Below are positions 1-6,647 of a stretch of DNA of 23,285 nucleotides, in pieces; within the stretch, counting starts at the first letter, position 1, and each line of letters begins with the position of its first letter. Both the position numbers and the translations under genes were made by a program. Source of the stretch: Croceibacterium_B sp035470785. GTDB lineage: Bacteria; Pseudomonadota; Alphaproteobacteria; Sphingomonadales; Sphingomonadaceae. Under the pieces are notes generated by a model, which made no database searches, had not been told where the DNA came from, and saw nothing but the letters and a program-made list of their open reading frames with translations. The stretch is from assembly GCA_035470785.1 (NCBI GenBank), contig DATIQN010000063.1:1-23285 (forward strand). Reading direction: 5' to 3'.

Positions 1-1202
1 CCGTCAGGCTCCTCGCCCAACTCAACCCTGCCGACCCTGTAGTGGCGGCGAGCCAGATAGCGCAGCTCGCTGCGAATGTTCGCGGGGGTGTCGTAAAGCA
101 GACCGGTAGCGAGCATGGCGGGCTGGCCGAACGTCAGCCCGCTGGCGAAAATGCGGTCGATGCCAGGCTGTTCGAGATCGGGATCGCGATCGGCCGCCCG
201 ATGCCACGGGTCGGTCGAGGAGACGTGCGTGAAAGTCTGCTTGGTGTGCGACGGGGCATGGGTCACGGCATCCGCGAACGAACCGTCAGTGCGACGCAGC
301 CCGAACGCCACTTCGCGCACGGCGTAACCCGCACGGTCGCGCCAATCCCCCGATCCGGCTGGGCCGGTCCCCGAACCGGCCTCGAGCAGCACGCGGACAT
401 GGGTGGTGGCGATGGCGTGCTTCGCCAGCCGCAACTCCACCCGCCCACCGCGGCCATGCGCTATTCGGCCGCTCGGAAAGGTGACCCAGCGGCCATCGCC
501 GTCGTCCTCGCTTGCGCCGGTCCAGTACTGGACTTCGTAACGTGTCGCGAACGGCGTGCCCCAATCGATGAACCCGGTATCGATCCGCTGGGCCCGCGCG
601 AACCGGACTACCAGCCACTGCGGGTGCGCCACACCGTCGTGGACGGACTTGGGATCGAGATAGGGATTGGATTTCCAGATGGTCGAGCGGTCGCCGTCGG
701 TCAGTCGCGAGTACCCCTGGTCGTTGGCCTGGTCGACGGTGTCGCCTCGGCGGGGCAGGCGGTATCCCCAGGACAAATTAATGGGCTTTCCGACGGTGGC
801 GCTGGATGTCCAGTAGCCCTGCCGGTGGGCCGGATCGCTCCAGGATCCCCGGGGATTCCAGTGCCAGGCCTCGATCCCCAGCTCCGTCCTCAACCGATAA
901 CTGAGCGAACGCAGGCCGGCGCGCTTCATCGCCGCAACGTTATGTCTTGTCAGGATGCGATCAACGCCGCCCCGGTCGGTCCCGTCGATAGCCGCGCCGA
1001 GGGCTTCGTTCGGGCGGAACGGCTTTGCCTGCGCAGGCGCCATGCGGAGTACGATCCGCTCCTCACGCGGCCTGCGCGCCGGAACTCCCGCGCAAAGCAA
1101 GCCTGCAAACGCTACCAGGACGCCGCATGCCAGGAGGCGGGTATGGTTTGCCACGGCATGTTCTGGCCGGGCTCTGGAGCGTTCGCAACGAGCGATGAAC
1201 AT
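1..1202 (-). CDS. Secreted discoidin (F5/8 type C)-like protein, 3' end outside window
   Basis: An open minus-strand frame of 400 codons runs off the left edge without a stop. The N-terminus has a hydrophobic export segment (about residues 22-41). After it comes a beta-rich region with the look of a discoidin/F5-8 type C carbohydrate-binding domain: a Leu-Thr-Asp-Gly-Asp run followed by Ser-Thr-Ile-Trp (about 167-176), then a long stretch ending in a Trp-Val-Thr-Phe strand (239-242). The visible end reads Gly-Glu-Glu-Pro-Asp-Gly, which could begin a glycosidase-like domain. The ATG at 1202 lies 4 nt after the stop of the upstream membrane-protein gene, so the two are probably co-transcribed. 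A GTG at 1154 is an alternative that gives a tidier signal peptide; neither start has a strong ribosome-binding site. Assignment to the discoidin fold is from memory of the family; substrate unknown. Confidence 0.7.
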   Translation of the reverse strand, partial: MFIARCERSRARPEHAVANHTRLLACGVLVAFAGLLCAGVPARRPREERIVLRMAPAQAKPFRPNEALGAAIDGTDRGGVDRILTRHNVAAMKRAGLRSLSYRLRTELGIEAWHWNPRGSWSDPAHRQGYWTSSATVGKPINLSWGYRLPRRGDTVDQANDQGYSRLTDGDRSTIWKSNPYLDPKSVHDGVAHPQWLVVRFARAQRIDTGFIDWGTPFATRYEVQYWTGASEDDGDGRWVTFPSGRIAHGRGGRVELRLAKHAIATTHVRVLLEAGSGTGPAGSGDWRDRAGYAVREVAFGLRRTDGSFADAVTHAPSHTKQTFTHVSSTDPWHRAADRDPDLEQPGIDRIFASGLTFGQPAMLATGLLYDTPANIRSELRYLARRHYRVGRVELGEEPD

Positions 1203-1206
1203 GCAG

Positions 1207-2898
1207 TCAGCGAGCGGCCAACGACCGGGCTTCCGCCGGCCCTTTGCACGGCCACCAGACCTGCAGCGTCCGCTCCTCTTTCCAGAACGTCATGGAGGGG
1301 AGGGTTCGTTCGCAATAGGCCGCGCGGTGAGCGACAAGCCACCGGGCCGGCGCCGAGCGCTCGAACGCCGGCCATGCGGGCCCGACGAACCACGCGCTTT
1401 CGCGCTCGTGCGGCGTGAGACGCGACCAGACCACGTCGGGCCAGGTTGGCGTGGCCGGATTGAGCCACGCGAGCACAGGGGCCCGCGCGCCGAGACTTGC
1501 TGCGACGCCGGGCCCCGTTCCCGAAAGGTCGATGAGCAGCGCGCCTTGCGCGAGCCCGTGCGCCGCATGGACGAAGTCGGCCGTCTCGTCGTCCACAAGA
1601 ACCGTGCTGCGCGCGAGCGGGGACTCGATCGCATTGCGCTGCTCGAAGATCGAGGCCGGCAGGCTGTAGGGATAGATGGCCGCCAGCAGCATGACGGCGG
1701 GGGGAGCGAGCACGCACATCGCCTGCACCACGCCTCTCCGCCACGGCGCGGGATCGGCCGCGGCGAGGGCGAAGATCGCGAGCAAGGGGAAAACCATGCT
1801 GAAATTGAGCTGCGACCATTGATTGTTGAAGGTTCCAAGCGCCACCGCGACAGGAGCTGCGAGCAACAGCCCGATTGTGAGGAGCCTGGCGTCCTCGCGA
1901 GTCTGGAGCACGCCGGCATACCCCGCGGCGATCAGAATCAGGGCCAGGCCGAGGTAGTCGGGCATGTCGCCGTCGTTCACGTCGGTGGCAGCTTGCGGGA
2001 TATAGGCGAGTGTCAGCGCAACGGCCGCGTAGGCCGGCCACGCGAACCAGCGGGTTCGCCTGAGCGCGAAGCTCAACGCGGCCGCGGCAGCGGCTCCGCC
2101 CAAGGCTGGGGGAACGTCACCCCAGTCGCGCGCCAGCTTGGCCGGCAGACCCAGGGGCGTGTTGGGGAGAGCGAGGATGTGCTGGCTGGCGAGCATCCGT
2201 TGAACCAGTCCGGGCATGTCCGCCGGCGCGAGGAACAGCGTGCTCAGCAGCGCTCCGAGCAAGGCAGCGGCCAGCAGCGCGACGGCGATGCGCGCGCGCC
2301 TCGTAGCGACGGCCGCCACCATCATCGCCGCGACACCGATCGCGAATAACGGCGGCTTGGAAAAGGCCGCCAGGCACAGGCCCGCGGCCGCGGTCACGAC
2401 GCCGACGAGGCGGAATGCCGGTCGATCCTTGGAGGCGCCGAGGATGCCCGCGACGATCAGCAATGCGCCGACGTTCGCCGCCGAATTGTAGCTCGGGGTG
2501 ATAATCCACGGAAAGAAGATCGTCAGCGCGGCGGCGGCTCCGTAGAGCGCGATAGGCGCGCTGGCCCGGCTGGCGGGCGAAAGCGCCCAGCCGAGAACCG
2601 CGCCCGCGGTCCCGGCGATCGCAAAGCCCGTCAGCCGATAGATCTGCAGATCGCCCCGGGCCAGCTCGAACAGCGGGTGCAGCAGATAGCCGAACGGCTG
2701 GTAGATCAATTCGTGGGCACGGGGATCGCGCGTCCAGACGAGGTAGAAGATCTCGTCGGTCAGGTCCAAGCCCCGGCCCGAGCCATAGACCAGCAAGCCG
2801 GCGCAGATCAGCAGCGACAGTCCCACCGCCGTCAGTAGGACGGTAGGCCGATGCTTGCCGTTATGGGTTGGCGCCCTAAGTCGATCCGTTGCGGACAT
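1207..2898 (-). CDS. Multi-pass membrane protein, GT-C glycosyltransferase-like
   Basis: This is a 563-residue protein from the ATG at 2898, rich in Leu, Ala and Ile, with roughly ten or more predicted membrane segments. Just after the first segment an acidic Thr-Asp-Glu-Ile-Phe motif opens the first external loop. That position and chemistry fit GT-C-fold transferases (ArnT/PMT-like), which use lipid-linked sugar donors, but I cannot name a family. The soluble tail after the last segment (roughly the final 130 residues) is periplasmic-looking and ends in a Cys-containing Trp-Trp-Pro-Cys stretch. The frame stays open to an ATG at 3012, adding 38 residues, but that extension is low-complexity and runs through an inverted repeat, so 2898 is preferred. 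It sits 4 nt upstream of the discoidin-like gene, suggesting a shared role in cell-surface glycan work (inference). Confidence 0.75.
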   Translation of the reverse strand: MSATDRLRAPTHNGKHRPTVLLTAVGLSLLICAGLLVYGSGRGLDLTDEIFYLVWTRDPRAHELIYQPFGYLLHPLFELARGDLQIYRLTGFAIAGTAGAVLGWALSPASRASAPIALYGAAAALTIFFPWIITPSYNSAANVGALLIVAGILGASKDRPAFRLVGVVTAAAGLCLAAFSKPPLFAIGVAAMMVAAVATRRARIAVALLAAALLGALLSTLFLAPADMPGLVQRMLASQHILALPNTPLGLPAKLARDWGDVPPALGGAAAAAALSFALRRTRWFAWPAYAAVALTLAYIPQAATDVNDGDMPDYLGLALILIAAGYAGVLQTREDARLLTIGLLLAAPVAVALGTFNNQWSQLNFSMVFPLLAIFALAAADPAPWRRGVVQAMCVLAPPAVMLLAAIYPYSLPASIFEQRNAIESPLARSTVLVDDETADFVHAAHGLAQGALLIDLSGTGPGVAASLGARAPVLAWLNPATPTWPDVVWSRLTPHERESAWFVGPAWPAFERSAPARWLVAHRAAYCERTLPSMTFWKEERTLQVWWPCKGPAEARSLAAR

Positions 2899-2929
2899 TT
2901 GCGCGATCGCATTACGGTACCAAAGGGTG

Positions 2930-2955
2930 GGGTCGCAAGCGATTGCCTGCGACCC
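2930..2955. repeat. Inverted repeat upstream of the membrane-protein gene
   Basis: Perfect 8-bp arms GGGTCGCA and TGCGACCC are separated by 10 nt, which themselves contain a further GC/GC pairing. There is no T-tract, so it is not a standard terminator. It lies in the leader of the minus-strand gene starting at 2898 and 38 bp from a second inverted repeat. Confidence 0.6.
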
Positions 2956-2993
2956 GCTGGCGTTCCGAATGGCTGCCGCGCTTTCGAGGCCGT

Positions 2994-3021
2994 GCTGCCA
3001 ATCAACCTTCACCGTGGCAGC
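2994..3021. repeat. Second inverted repeat in the same leader
   Basis: Arms GCTGCCA (2994-3000) and TGGCAGC (3015-3021) enclose a 14-nt loop. With the repeat at 2930-2955 it makes a roughly 90-bp structured intergenic block, possibly a REP-like element or a structured 5' leader. Confidence 0.5.
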
Positions 3022-3058
3022 CCAGCCGCAACGTTATTCGCAAGTGCAATTGACGAGC

Positions 3059-3331
3059 TTATCCCGCAGGTGAGTTAAGTGGTGGCCATTCATCATACCG
3101 GCAGGCGCAGCTGGCCTTTTCGGTGCACTTCGCCAAAGGTGTTGGCTCTGCCAGCTTGAGGGGAATACGACCGCCTTCGAGCATTCGGGCTTCCTCGCAC
3201 GTCGCTTCTCCGGTGGTTTGGGCGATGAACACAACTGTTTCAACGCCAGCGTGAGCGAATGCGTCGAGCGAGGCCTTATCGGCTCCCGCTGCAGCCGAAC
3301 CACCATCAGCGATCTTGCGTAACCACCTCAT
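3059..3331 (-). CDS. Small conserved Cys-rich protein of unknown function
   Basis: This is a 90-residue soluble protein. The C-terminal half holds Cys45 in a Thr-Cys-Glu-Glu-Ala run, then a Gly-Gly-Arg-Ile-Pro-Leu stretch, then Cys69, Cys75 and Cys77 followed by Arg-Tyr. I recognise this spacing (Cys, Gly-x-Arg-x-Pro-Leu, Cys, Cys-x-Cys-Arg-Tyr) from uncharacterised small proteins of proteobacteria. The four Cys could bind metal (inference). The start is the ATG at 3331, with only a weak ribosome-binding site. An overlapping frame in the same strand (3034-3306) has no such pattern and is taken as a shadow. It may belong to the phage-type genes to its right. Confidence 0.55.
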   Translation of the reverse strand: MRWLRKIADGGSAAAGADKASLDAFAHAGVETVVFIAQTTGEATCEEARMLEGGRIPLKLAEPTPLAKCTEKASCACRYDEWPPLNSPAG

Positions 3332-3525
3332 GTGTCATTGATAGCACGCTGCGACATGAAGGTGAGGCTCGATAGCAAGCATAGCTCTGGTCTGTCTTGA
3401 AGGATGCCACCCGATGCCCCTAGTCGAGCGGATCTCCCGTCTACATCCCCGCCCCTTTCGGACCCTGATGCAATGCCCGCTTTCCATCCATTGTGGACCT
3501 TTGTCACGGCACTTCACACAGTTTC

Positions 3526-3996
3526 TCAAAACGCACCCCATGAGTCGAATTTCCGCGTTCCACCCAAGGCAGACGTCCCCCCGTACTGGTCCACGCCCTT
3601 GATCTTCCCCCAACTGGCGCATCGCGGTGTAGCCGAGGTAGCCGGTGCCGGAGAGGGTGTAGAGCTGTTCGGGCAGGCCGCCGAGGTAGGCGTTCATGCC
3701 GATGGCGATGTCGCGGGTGGTGTCGGGGCGGAAGGCCGAGAGCACGCCCATCGGCAACGCCCACAGGATCATGACGTACCTCACGTAGAGGAAGCTGGGC
3801 CGCGCGCGGCTGGTCCACGGATCGCATGAGTTAGCGTGAGCGACGATGGCCGAAAGCTGGGTCTGGCTCTGCTGCATTTCCTGCGTGCCCTGCAGCTCGA
3901 GCAGGTCGAGCTTGGCCTTGTCGCGCGTCCCTGGTCCGGGATGACCTTGTCGATGATCTAGGCAACCGGGCCGATGAGGGACTGAATGATGGGCAT
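3526..3996 (-). pseudogene. Holin (3TM, gene-transfer-release type) pseudogene
   Basis: The original reading starts at an ATG (3996) with GGAG about 8 nt upstream and begins Met-Pro-Ile-Ile-Gln-Ser-Leu-Ile-Gly-Pro-Val-Ala, but codon 13 is TAG (3958-3960). It then continues with Ile-Ile-Asp-Lys-Val-Ile-Pro-Asp, shifts frame near 3930-3940 into a Lys-Ala-Lys-Leu-Asp-Leu-Leu-Glu-Leu run and a membrane segment, and shifts again near 3618. After the second shift it reads Trp-Gly-Lys-Ile-Lys-Gly-Val-Asp and stops at 3526-3528. The order amphipathic start, Leu-Leu-Glu-Leu-Gln, hydrophobic segment, 'Gly-Tyr-Leu-Gly-Tyr-Thr' and Trp-Gly-Lys end fits phage/GTA 3TM holins (PF11351, from memory). Holins permeabilise the inner membrane for host lysis. 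Three lesions make this a dead prophage remnant. Confidence 0.75.
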
Positions 3997-4120
3997 AGGA
4001 GCTCCGTTGGTTCCGATTCGCGAACCATATGAACCATATAGGTTCGTGAAAGAAAGCCCCTTTTACCAGTGCGATGGGCAATTATATCTTTAACTTCACA
4101 ACGAATCGCGATGGTGATAA

Positions 4121-4318
4121 GTGTCTGAGAGACAGGCCGGTGTTCAGACTGACGATGAAGTCGAAATCACTCCGGAGATGATTGAGGCGGGCGCCCAAAC
4201 GATGGAGGAACGCCATTGGCGCCTAGACCCGTTTGCGCCACCGCTTGGCAAATACGTATCCGAGGGGATTGCTTCGGCGGTGTTCCGAGCAATGTGGTCT
4301 AAGCGAGGGCGGCCGTAA
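4121..4318 (+). CDS. Small hypothetical protein (phage-type)
   Basis: This 65-residue acidic protein starts at GTG 4121. It contains Glu-Ile-Thr-Pro-Glu-Met-Ile-Glu-Ala-Gly near residue 16 and ends with Ile-Ala-Ser-Ala-Val-Phe-Arg-Ala-Met. That pattern is common in tiny uncharacterised proteins of alphaproteobacterial phages and plasmids. No catalytic motif is seen. Its 3' end overlaps the convergent gene (stop at 4299) by 20 bp. Function unknown. Confidence 0.6.
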   Translation: MSERQAGVQTDDEVEITPEMIEAGAQTMEERHWRLDPFAPPLGKYVSEGIASAVFRAMWSKRGRP

Positions 4319-4874
4319 ATTCGATGACCACTCGGCATTGCGCCCAGAATTCCTCGCGCCAATGGTCAATGGTTTCGGAACGGACGCCTAGCGGGTGTAG
4401 TTTTAGGGTATGCATCGAGTAGTAAGGTGGCCCCCACCTGTACTGCAAGGGAACCTCAAACTCAGCGACTGGGCCCTTTGCCAGGTCACTGGCTAATTGC
4501 GCGCTGTCTATATCGGGGGTGGCCATTGCAATATGGCCGTGAGCAACTCGGTGCCGCTTAATCGCGAGTTCGTCGATCTTCTCCATCATGTCTGCTAAAC
4601 GACCTTCGACGTCCTGATTGGGGCAACGCATGAAGTATAGCTCACCTGCGGCACGTACGGCCCTCATTCGTTCCGACAGGCGCCGATTGGCCTTTCCGAA
4701 GGCGCTTAGAACGTCGGCATCGTCGGGATCGAGACCTTGCAGAACCATTGCGAGGCGGGACAGCGCCGCTTCCATATGCTCCCAAGCGTCAATTGCCTGA
4801 CCGGCTGCGAGGTAAAGCACGTTGGGGTCATCATCGCCGTATGGTTCCCTAACGTATTTAGAAGTATAGGCCAC
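4299..4874 (-). CDS. Hypothetical protein with a HEPN-like R-x4-H motif
   Basis: This is a 191-residue, mostly helical protein. A first helical block (about 20-48) is followed by a second (60-115) that ends in Lys-Arg-His-Arg-Val-Ala-His-Gly-His. Arg107 and His112 match the R-x4-6-H signature of HEPN-type RNases and their inactive relatives, in the usual place at the end of a long helix. This is a motif-level resemblance only; many non-nuclease helical proteins carry 'Arg-x-x-x-His-Gly'. The start is GTG 4874, with GGAG about 10 nt upstream. The divergent gene on the plus strand starts only 2 bp away (4877). Context is mobile DNA, where such proteins are often accessory or defence genes (inference). 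Confidence 0.6.
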   Translation of the reverse strand: MAYTSKYVREPYGDDDPNVLYLAAGQAIDAWEHMEAALSRLAMVLQGLDPDDADVLSAFGKANRRLSERMRAVRAAGELYFMRCPNQDVEGRLADMMEKIDELAIKRHRVAHGHIAMATPDIDSAQLASDLAKGPVAEFEVPLQYRWGPPYYSMHTLKLHPLGVRSETIDHWREEFWAQCRVVIEFTAALA

Positions 4875-4876
4875 TT

Positions 4877-5047
4877 ATGAGTAACTCCGACTTGCCTGAA
4901 GAAACCTACTCCGAAGAGGAGACTGTGGCCCGCCGCGAGGCGGCGCTCAAGCGAGCGTTCGCTATGCCGCACAAGCCGCACAAGCCGCACAAGCCGCACA
5001 AGGTCACAACGGGGAATAAGGCGGGGAAGGCTCAAAAGGGTAATTAG
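4877..5047 (+). CDS. Short basic-tailed hypothetical protein
   Basis: This is a 56-residue frame from ATG 4877 to TAG at 5045-5047, with TAGG about 8 nt upstream. It has an acidic head (Pro-Glu-Glu-Thr-Tyr-Ser-Glu-Glu-Glu), an Arg-Arg-Glu-Ala-Ala-Leu-Lys-Arg-Ala helix, then a Pro-His-Lys tandem repeat and a Lys-rich tail. The 'Arg-x-Ala-Ala-Leu-x-Arg-Ala' plus basic tail pattern recurs in small proteins of sphingomonad mobile DNA (recollection). It overlaps the convergent gene (stop 5004) by 44 bp. Confidence 0.5.
   Translation: MSNSDLPEETYSEEETVARREAALKRAFAMPHKPHKPHKPHKVTTGNKAGKAQKGN
4967..5002 (+). repeat. 9-bp tandem repeat, four copies
   Basis: CCGCACAAG is repeated four times without mismatch inside the 56-residue gene, encoding (Pro-His-Lys)4. 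It is an in-frame microsatellite that can expand or contract without breaking the frame. Confidence 0.9.
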
Positions 5048-5504
5048 GGCTCTTTTCGAGCGCCTTTATGTCGGCCTTGCACTTTGGGCAGGTCAGAGTT
5101 GCTACACCCCACATCCCACCATCCGATTGAAGAATGGAGCGCTGTCCATGCTGGTAGCAGCTTGCGCATATGCAATGCACGGGCTCGCCGCCCTGAACTT
5201 CCGTCTTCAAGACGTAAGTAAAAACGCCACGGGAAATTTCGCGAAGCTCATACCGCTGCTTCTCGCGATCCCATGTTTTGAGCTGCACAATCTCTGCTTC
5301 AAGGTGGTCTATTCGTTTCAGGTTCGCCGTCTGCGCCTCTTGAGCGGTAATCAGCGCTCCTTGGGCGTCGAGAATGGCGCTCTGGAGCGCTATCTTTGCA
5401 TCGTTGAGCGCAACAGCCCCTGCGGTAGCGTTCAGGCCCTTCGCAATATCCAGCGCGGCCTTCAGGCCGCCCACTGCGCCGCTGATCTCAGCAACCCCAA
5501 CCAT
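5004..5504 (-). CDS. Phage-associated hypothetical protein with C-terminal zinc ribbon
   Basis: This is a 166-residue protein. Residues 8-50 are Ala/Leu-rich helices, and about 45-85 form a likely coiled coil ending in Trp-Asp-Arg-Glu-Lys-Gln-Arg-Tyr-Glu-Leu. It closes with a zinc-ribbon: Cys113-x2-Cys116 and Cys139-x2-Cys142. I recognise this architecture from uncharacterised proteins found in and around prophages. ATG 5504 is chosen because GGGGG lies about 8 nt upstream; the TTG at 5510 sits too close to it. The last 20 residues overlap the convergent small gene and are probably variable. Function unknown; the ribbon suggests nucleic-acid or protein binding. Confidence 0.7.
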   Translation of the reverse strand: MVGVAEISGAVGGLKAALDIAKGLNATAGAVALNDAKIALQSAILDAQGALITAQEAQTANLKRIDHLEAEIVQLKTWDREKQRYELREISRGVFTYVLKTEVQGGEPVHCICASCYQHGQRSILQSDGGMWGVATLTCPKCKADIKALEKSPNYPFEPSPPYSPL

Positions 5505-5523
5505 AAACAATCCCCCGCTATCG

Positions 5524-5533
5524 CAAGTATATA
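5524..5533. repeat. Left copy of direct repeat flanking the IS
   Basis: CAAGTATATA here is repeated exactly at 6563-6572, on the other side of the transposase gene. IS1595-family elements usually make 8-bp, AT-rich target duplications, so this is the likely duplicated target plus two chance bases. Confidence 0.55.
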
Positions 5534-6562
5534 GAGGCTCGCTTAGTTAGCGAGTCCAACGCTTTCGGCGCTCGCCAATCTGGCGGGGGACCTCGAACAG
5601 TTTAGGCTGCGAGCCTATCAGTCCGCCGATAGGTAAGACGGCGGCCGATGCCACCTAGAAGGATAGCGTCGGCACGCTCGCCATCGTTCATATCGCGGGT
5701 GTTGGCGCGAAGATCGAACTCGGCGCAGTAGCGATGCATGTGAGCCTCGCTCATGTGGTGATACGTCCCGATCACGCCGCGCTTGAAGATCGAAAAGAAG
5801 TTCTCGACCGTGTTGGAGTGAAACACGCCGTTGGCATACTGCGCCATCTTGTGATTGACGCTGAAATGTCCGCCAGTGAACTCGCGGCCAACACCAACAT
5901 AATTGCTGCTTTCATCGGACATGAGCGTGGATGAACGCTCCACATTCTGGACGATCACAGAGCGAAGCGTTTTGCCGTTGACGTTGGCGACATGGAATGA
6001 GCGGGAATGACCGCCGCGCTCGACAAGGGCGACAACGACATGCTTCTTGGGGATGGCACCATAAGCGCGATTGCGGGCCTTACCGCCGACAAAGGTTTCA
6101 TCGGCCTCGACAATGCGACCGGGACCGCCAAGCGGGCCAGTGGGAGCCGCACCGTCCATGGCTTCGCGGATACGGTGGCAGAGGAACCACGCGGTCTTGT
6201 AGGTCACTCCGAGCATGCGCTCCATTTGCTTGGCGCTCATACCCTTCTTTGACGCGGCCATAAGGTGAAAGGCGAGCAGCCACTTGTGCAGCGGCACATG
6301 GCTGCGCTCCATCACCGAGCCAGTGCGGACCGTGAACTTGTCGCGGCAATCGTTGCAGAGAAAATAGACGGTCTGGGTCTTGCCTGAGAGGCGGGCAACA
6401 CGGACCGAACCGCAATGCGGACAAGAAGGCTCGCCGTTCCAGCGTGACGCTTCGCAGTGAGCCTGCGCGGCATCTTCGTTGTGAAAGATCGGGTCTGTGA
6501 TGTTGATAGCCATGGCGTTCGCTTCCTCTGCAATGAGGAATGCGCTTACGGACTGGTGACGT
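5534..6562 (-). mobile_element. IS1595-family insertion sequence (ends approximate)
   Basis: About 1.03 kb lies between two copies of CAAGTATATA and contains one transposase gene, which is the usual size and content of IS1595-family elements. Ends are set by the direct repeat; I could not align convincing terminal inverted repeats, so each end may be off by a few bases or more. It landed between a phage-type gene and the DUF5706 gene. Confidence 0.6.
5602..6513 (-). CDS. IS1595-family transposase (ISXO2-like)
   Basis: This is a full-length 303-residue transposase. The N-terminal zinc ribbon has Cys31-x2-Cys34 and Cys53-x2-Cys56. The middle has the family's helix-turn-helix-like block around Gly91-Met-Ser-Ala-Lys-Gln. 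The catalytic domain shows Glu-Ala-Asp138-Glu-Thr-Phe-Val-Gly-Gly-Lys, a second Asp at 200 (Met-Ser-Asp-Glu-Ser), and His-Ser-Asn-Thr-Val-Glu-Asn near 232-238, where IS1595 enzymes place the third active-site residue. The start ATG at 6513 has AGGAAG about 10 nt upstream. No frameshift or stop is seen, so it may be active. It catalyses cut-and-paste or copy-in movement of its own element. Confidence 0.93.
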   Translation of the reverse strand: MAINITDPIFHNEDAAQAHCEASRWNGEPSCPHCGSVRVARLSGKTQTVYFLCNDCRDKFTVRTGSVMERSHVPLHKWLLAFHLMAASKKGMSAKQMERMLGVTYKTAWFLCHRIREAMDGAAPTGPLGGPGRIVEADETFVGGKARNRAYGAIPKKHVVVALVERGGHSRSFHVANVNGKTLRSVIVQNVERSSTLMSDESSNYVGVGREFTGGHFSVNHKMAQYANGVFHSNTVENFFSIFKRGVIGTYHHMSEAHMHRYCAEFDLRANTRDMNDGERADAILLGGIGRRLTYRRTDRLAA

Positions 6563-6572
6563 CAAGTATATA
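6563..6572. repeat. Right copy of direct repeat flanking the IS
   Basis: Exact match to 5524-5533; candidate target-site duplication of the IS1595-family element. Confidence 0.55.
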
Positions 6573-6647
6573 ATTGCCGTGCGATGGCGGTCAGTCAGGC
6601 GTTGCTCCGCGCGGCACTTGCCCATACAACCCGCGCAGGGGAGAGAC

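Noticed and set aside
42..1418. Long plus-strand frame of 458 codons
   Set aside because: Arg/Pro/Gly-rich translation without domains; it is the antisense of the discoidin-like and membrane-protein genes, a usual artefact of high GC.
955..2349. Plus-strand frame of 464 codons
   Set aside because: Antisense shadow of the membrane-protein gene; composition is Arg/Glu-rich with no recognisable motif.
3400..3600. Possible tRNA 3' end or phage attachment site near a TCGAAT motif
   Set aside because: No cloverleaf or acceptor stem can be formed, and the sequence fits the end of the holin frame.
3404..3829. Plus-strand frame of 141 codons
   Set aside because: Antisense of the holin pseudogene, whose remnants and ribosome-binding site explain the region better.
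3335..4081. A single 248-residue minus-strand protein across the holin region
   Set aside because: Only its middle matches a holin; the ends are out-of-frame readings created by two frameshifts, so the region is called a pseudogene.
4967..5002. CRISPR-like tandem repeat
   Set aside because: Units are 9 bp with no spacers and lie in frame in a coding sequence.
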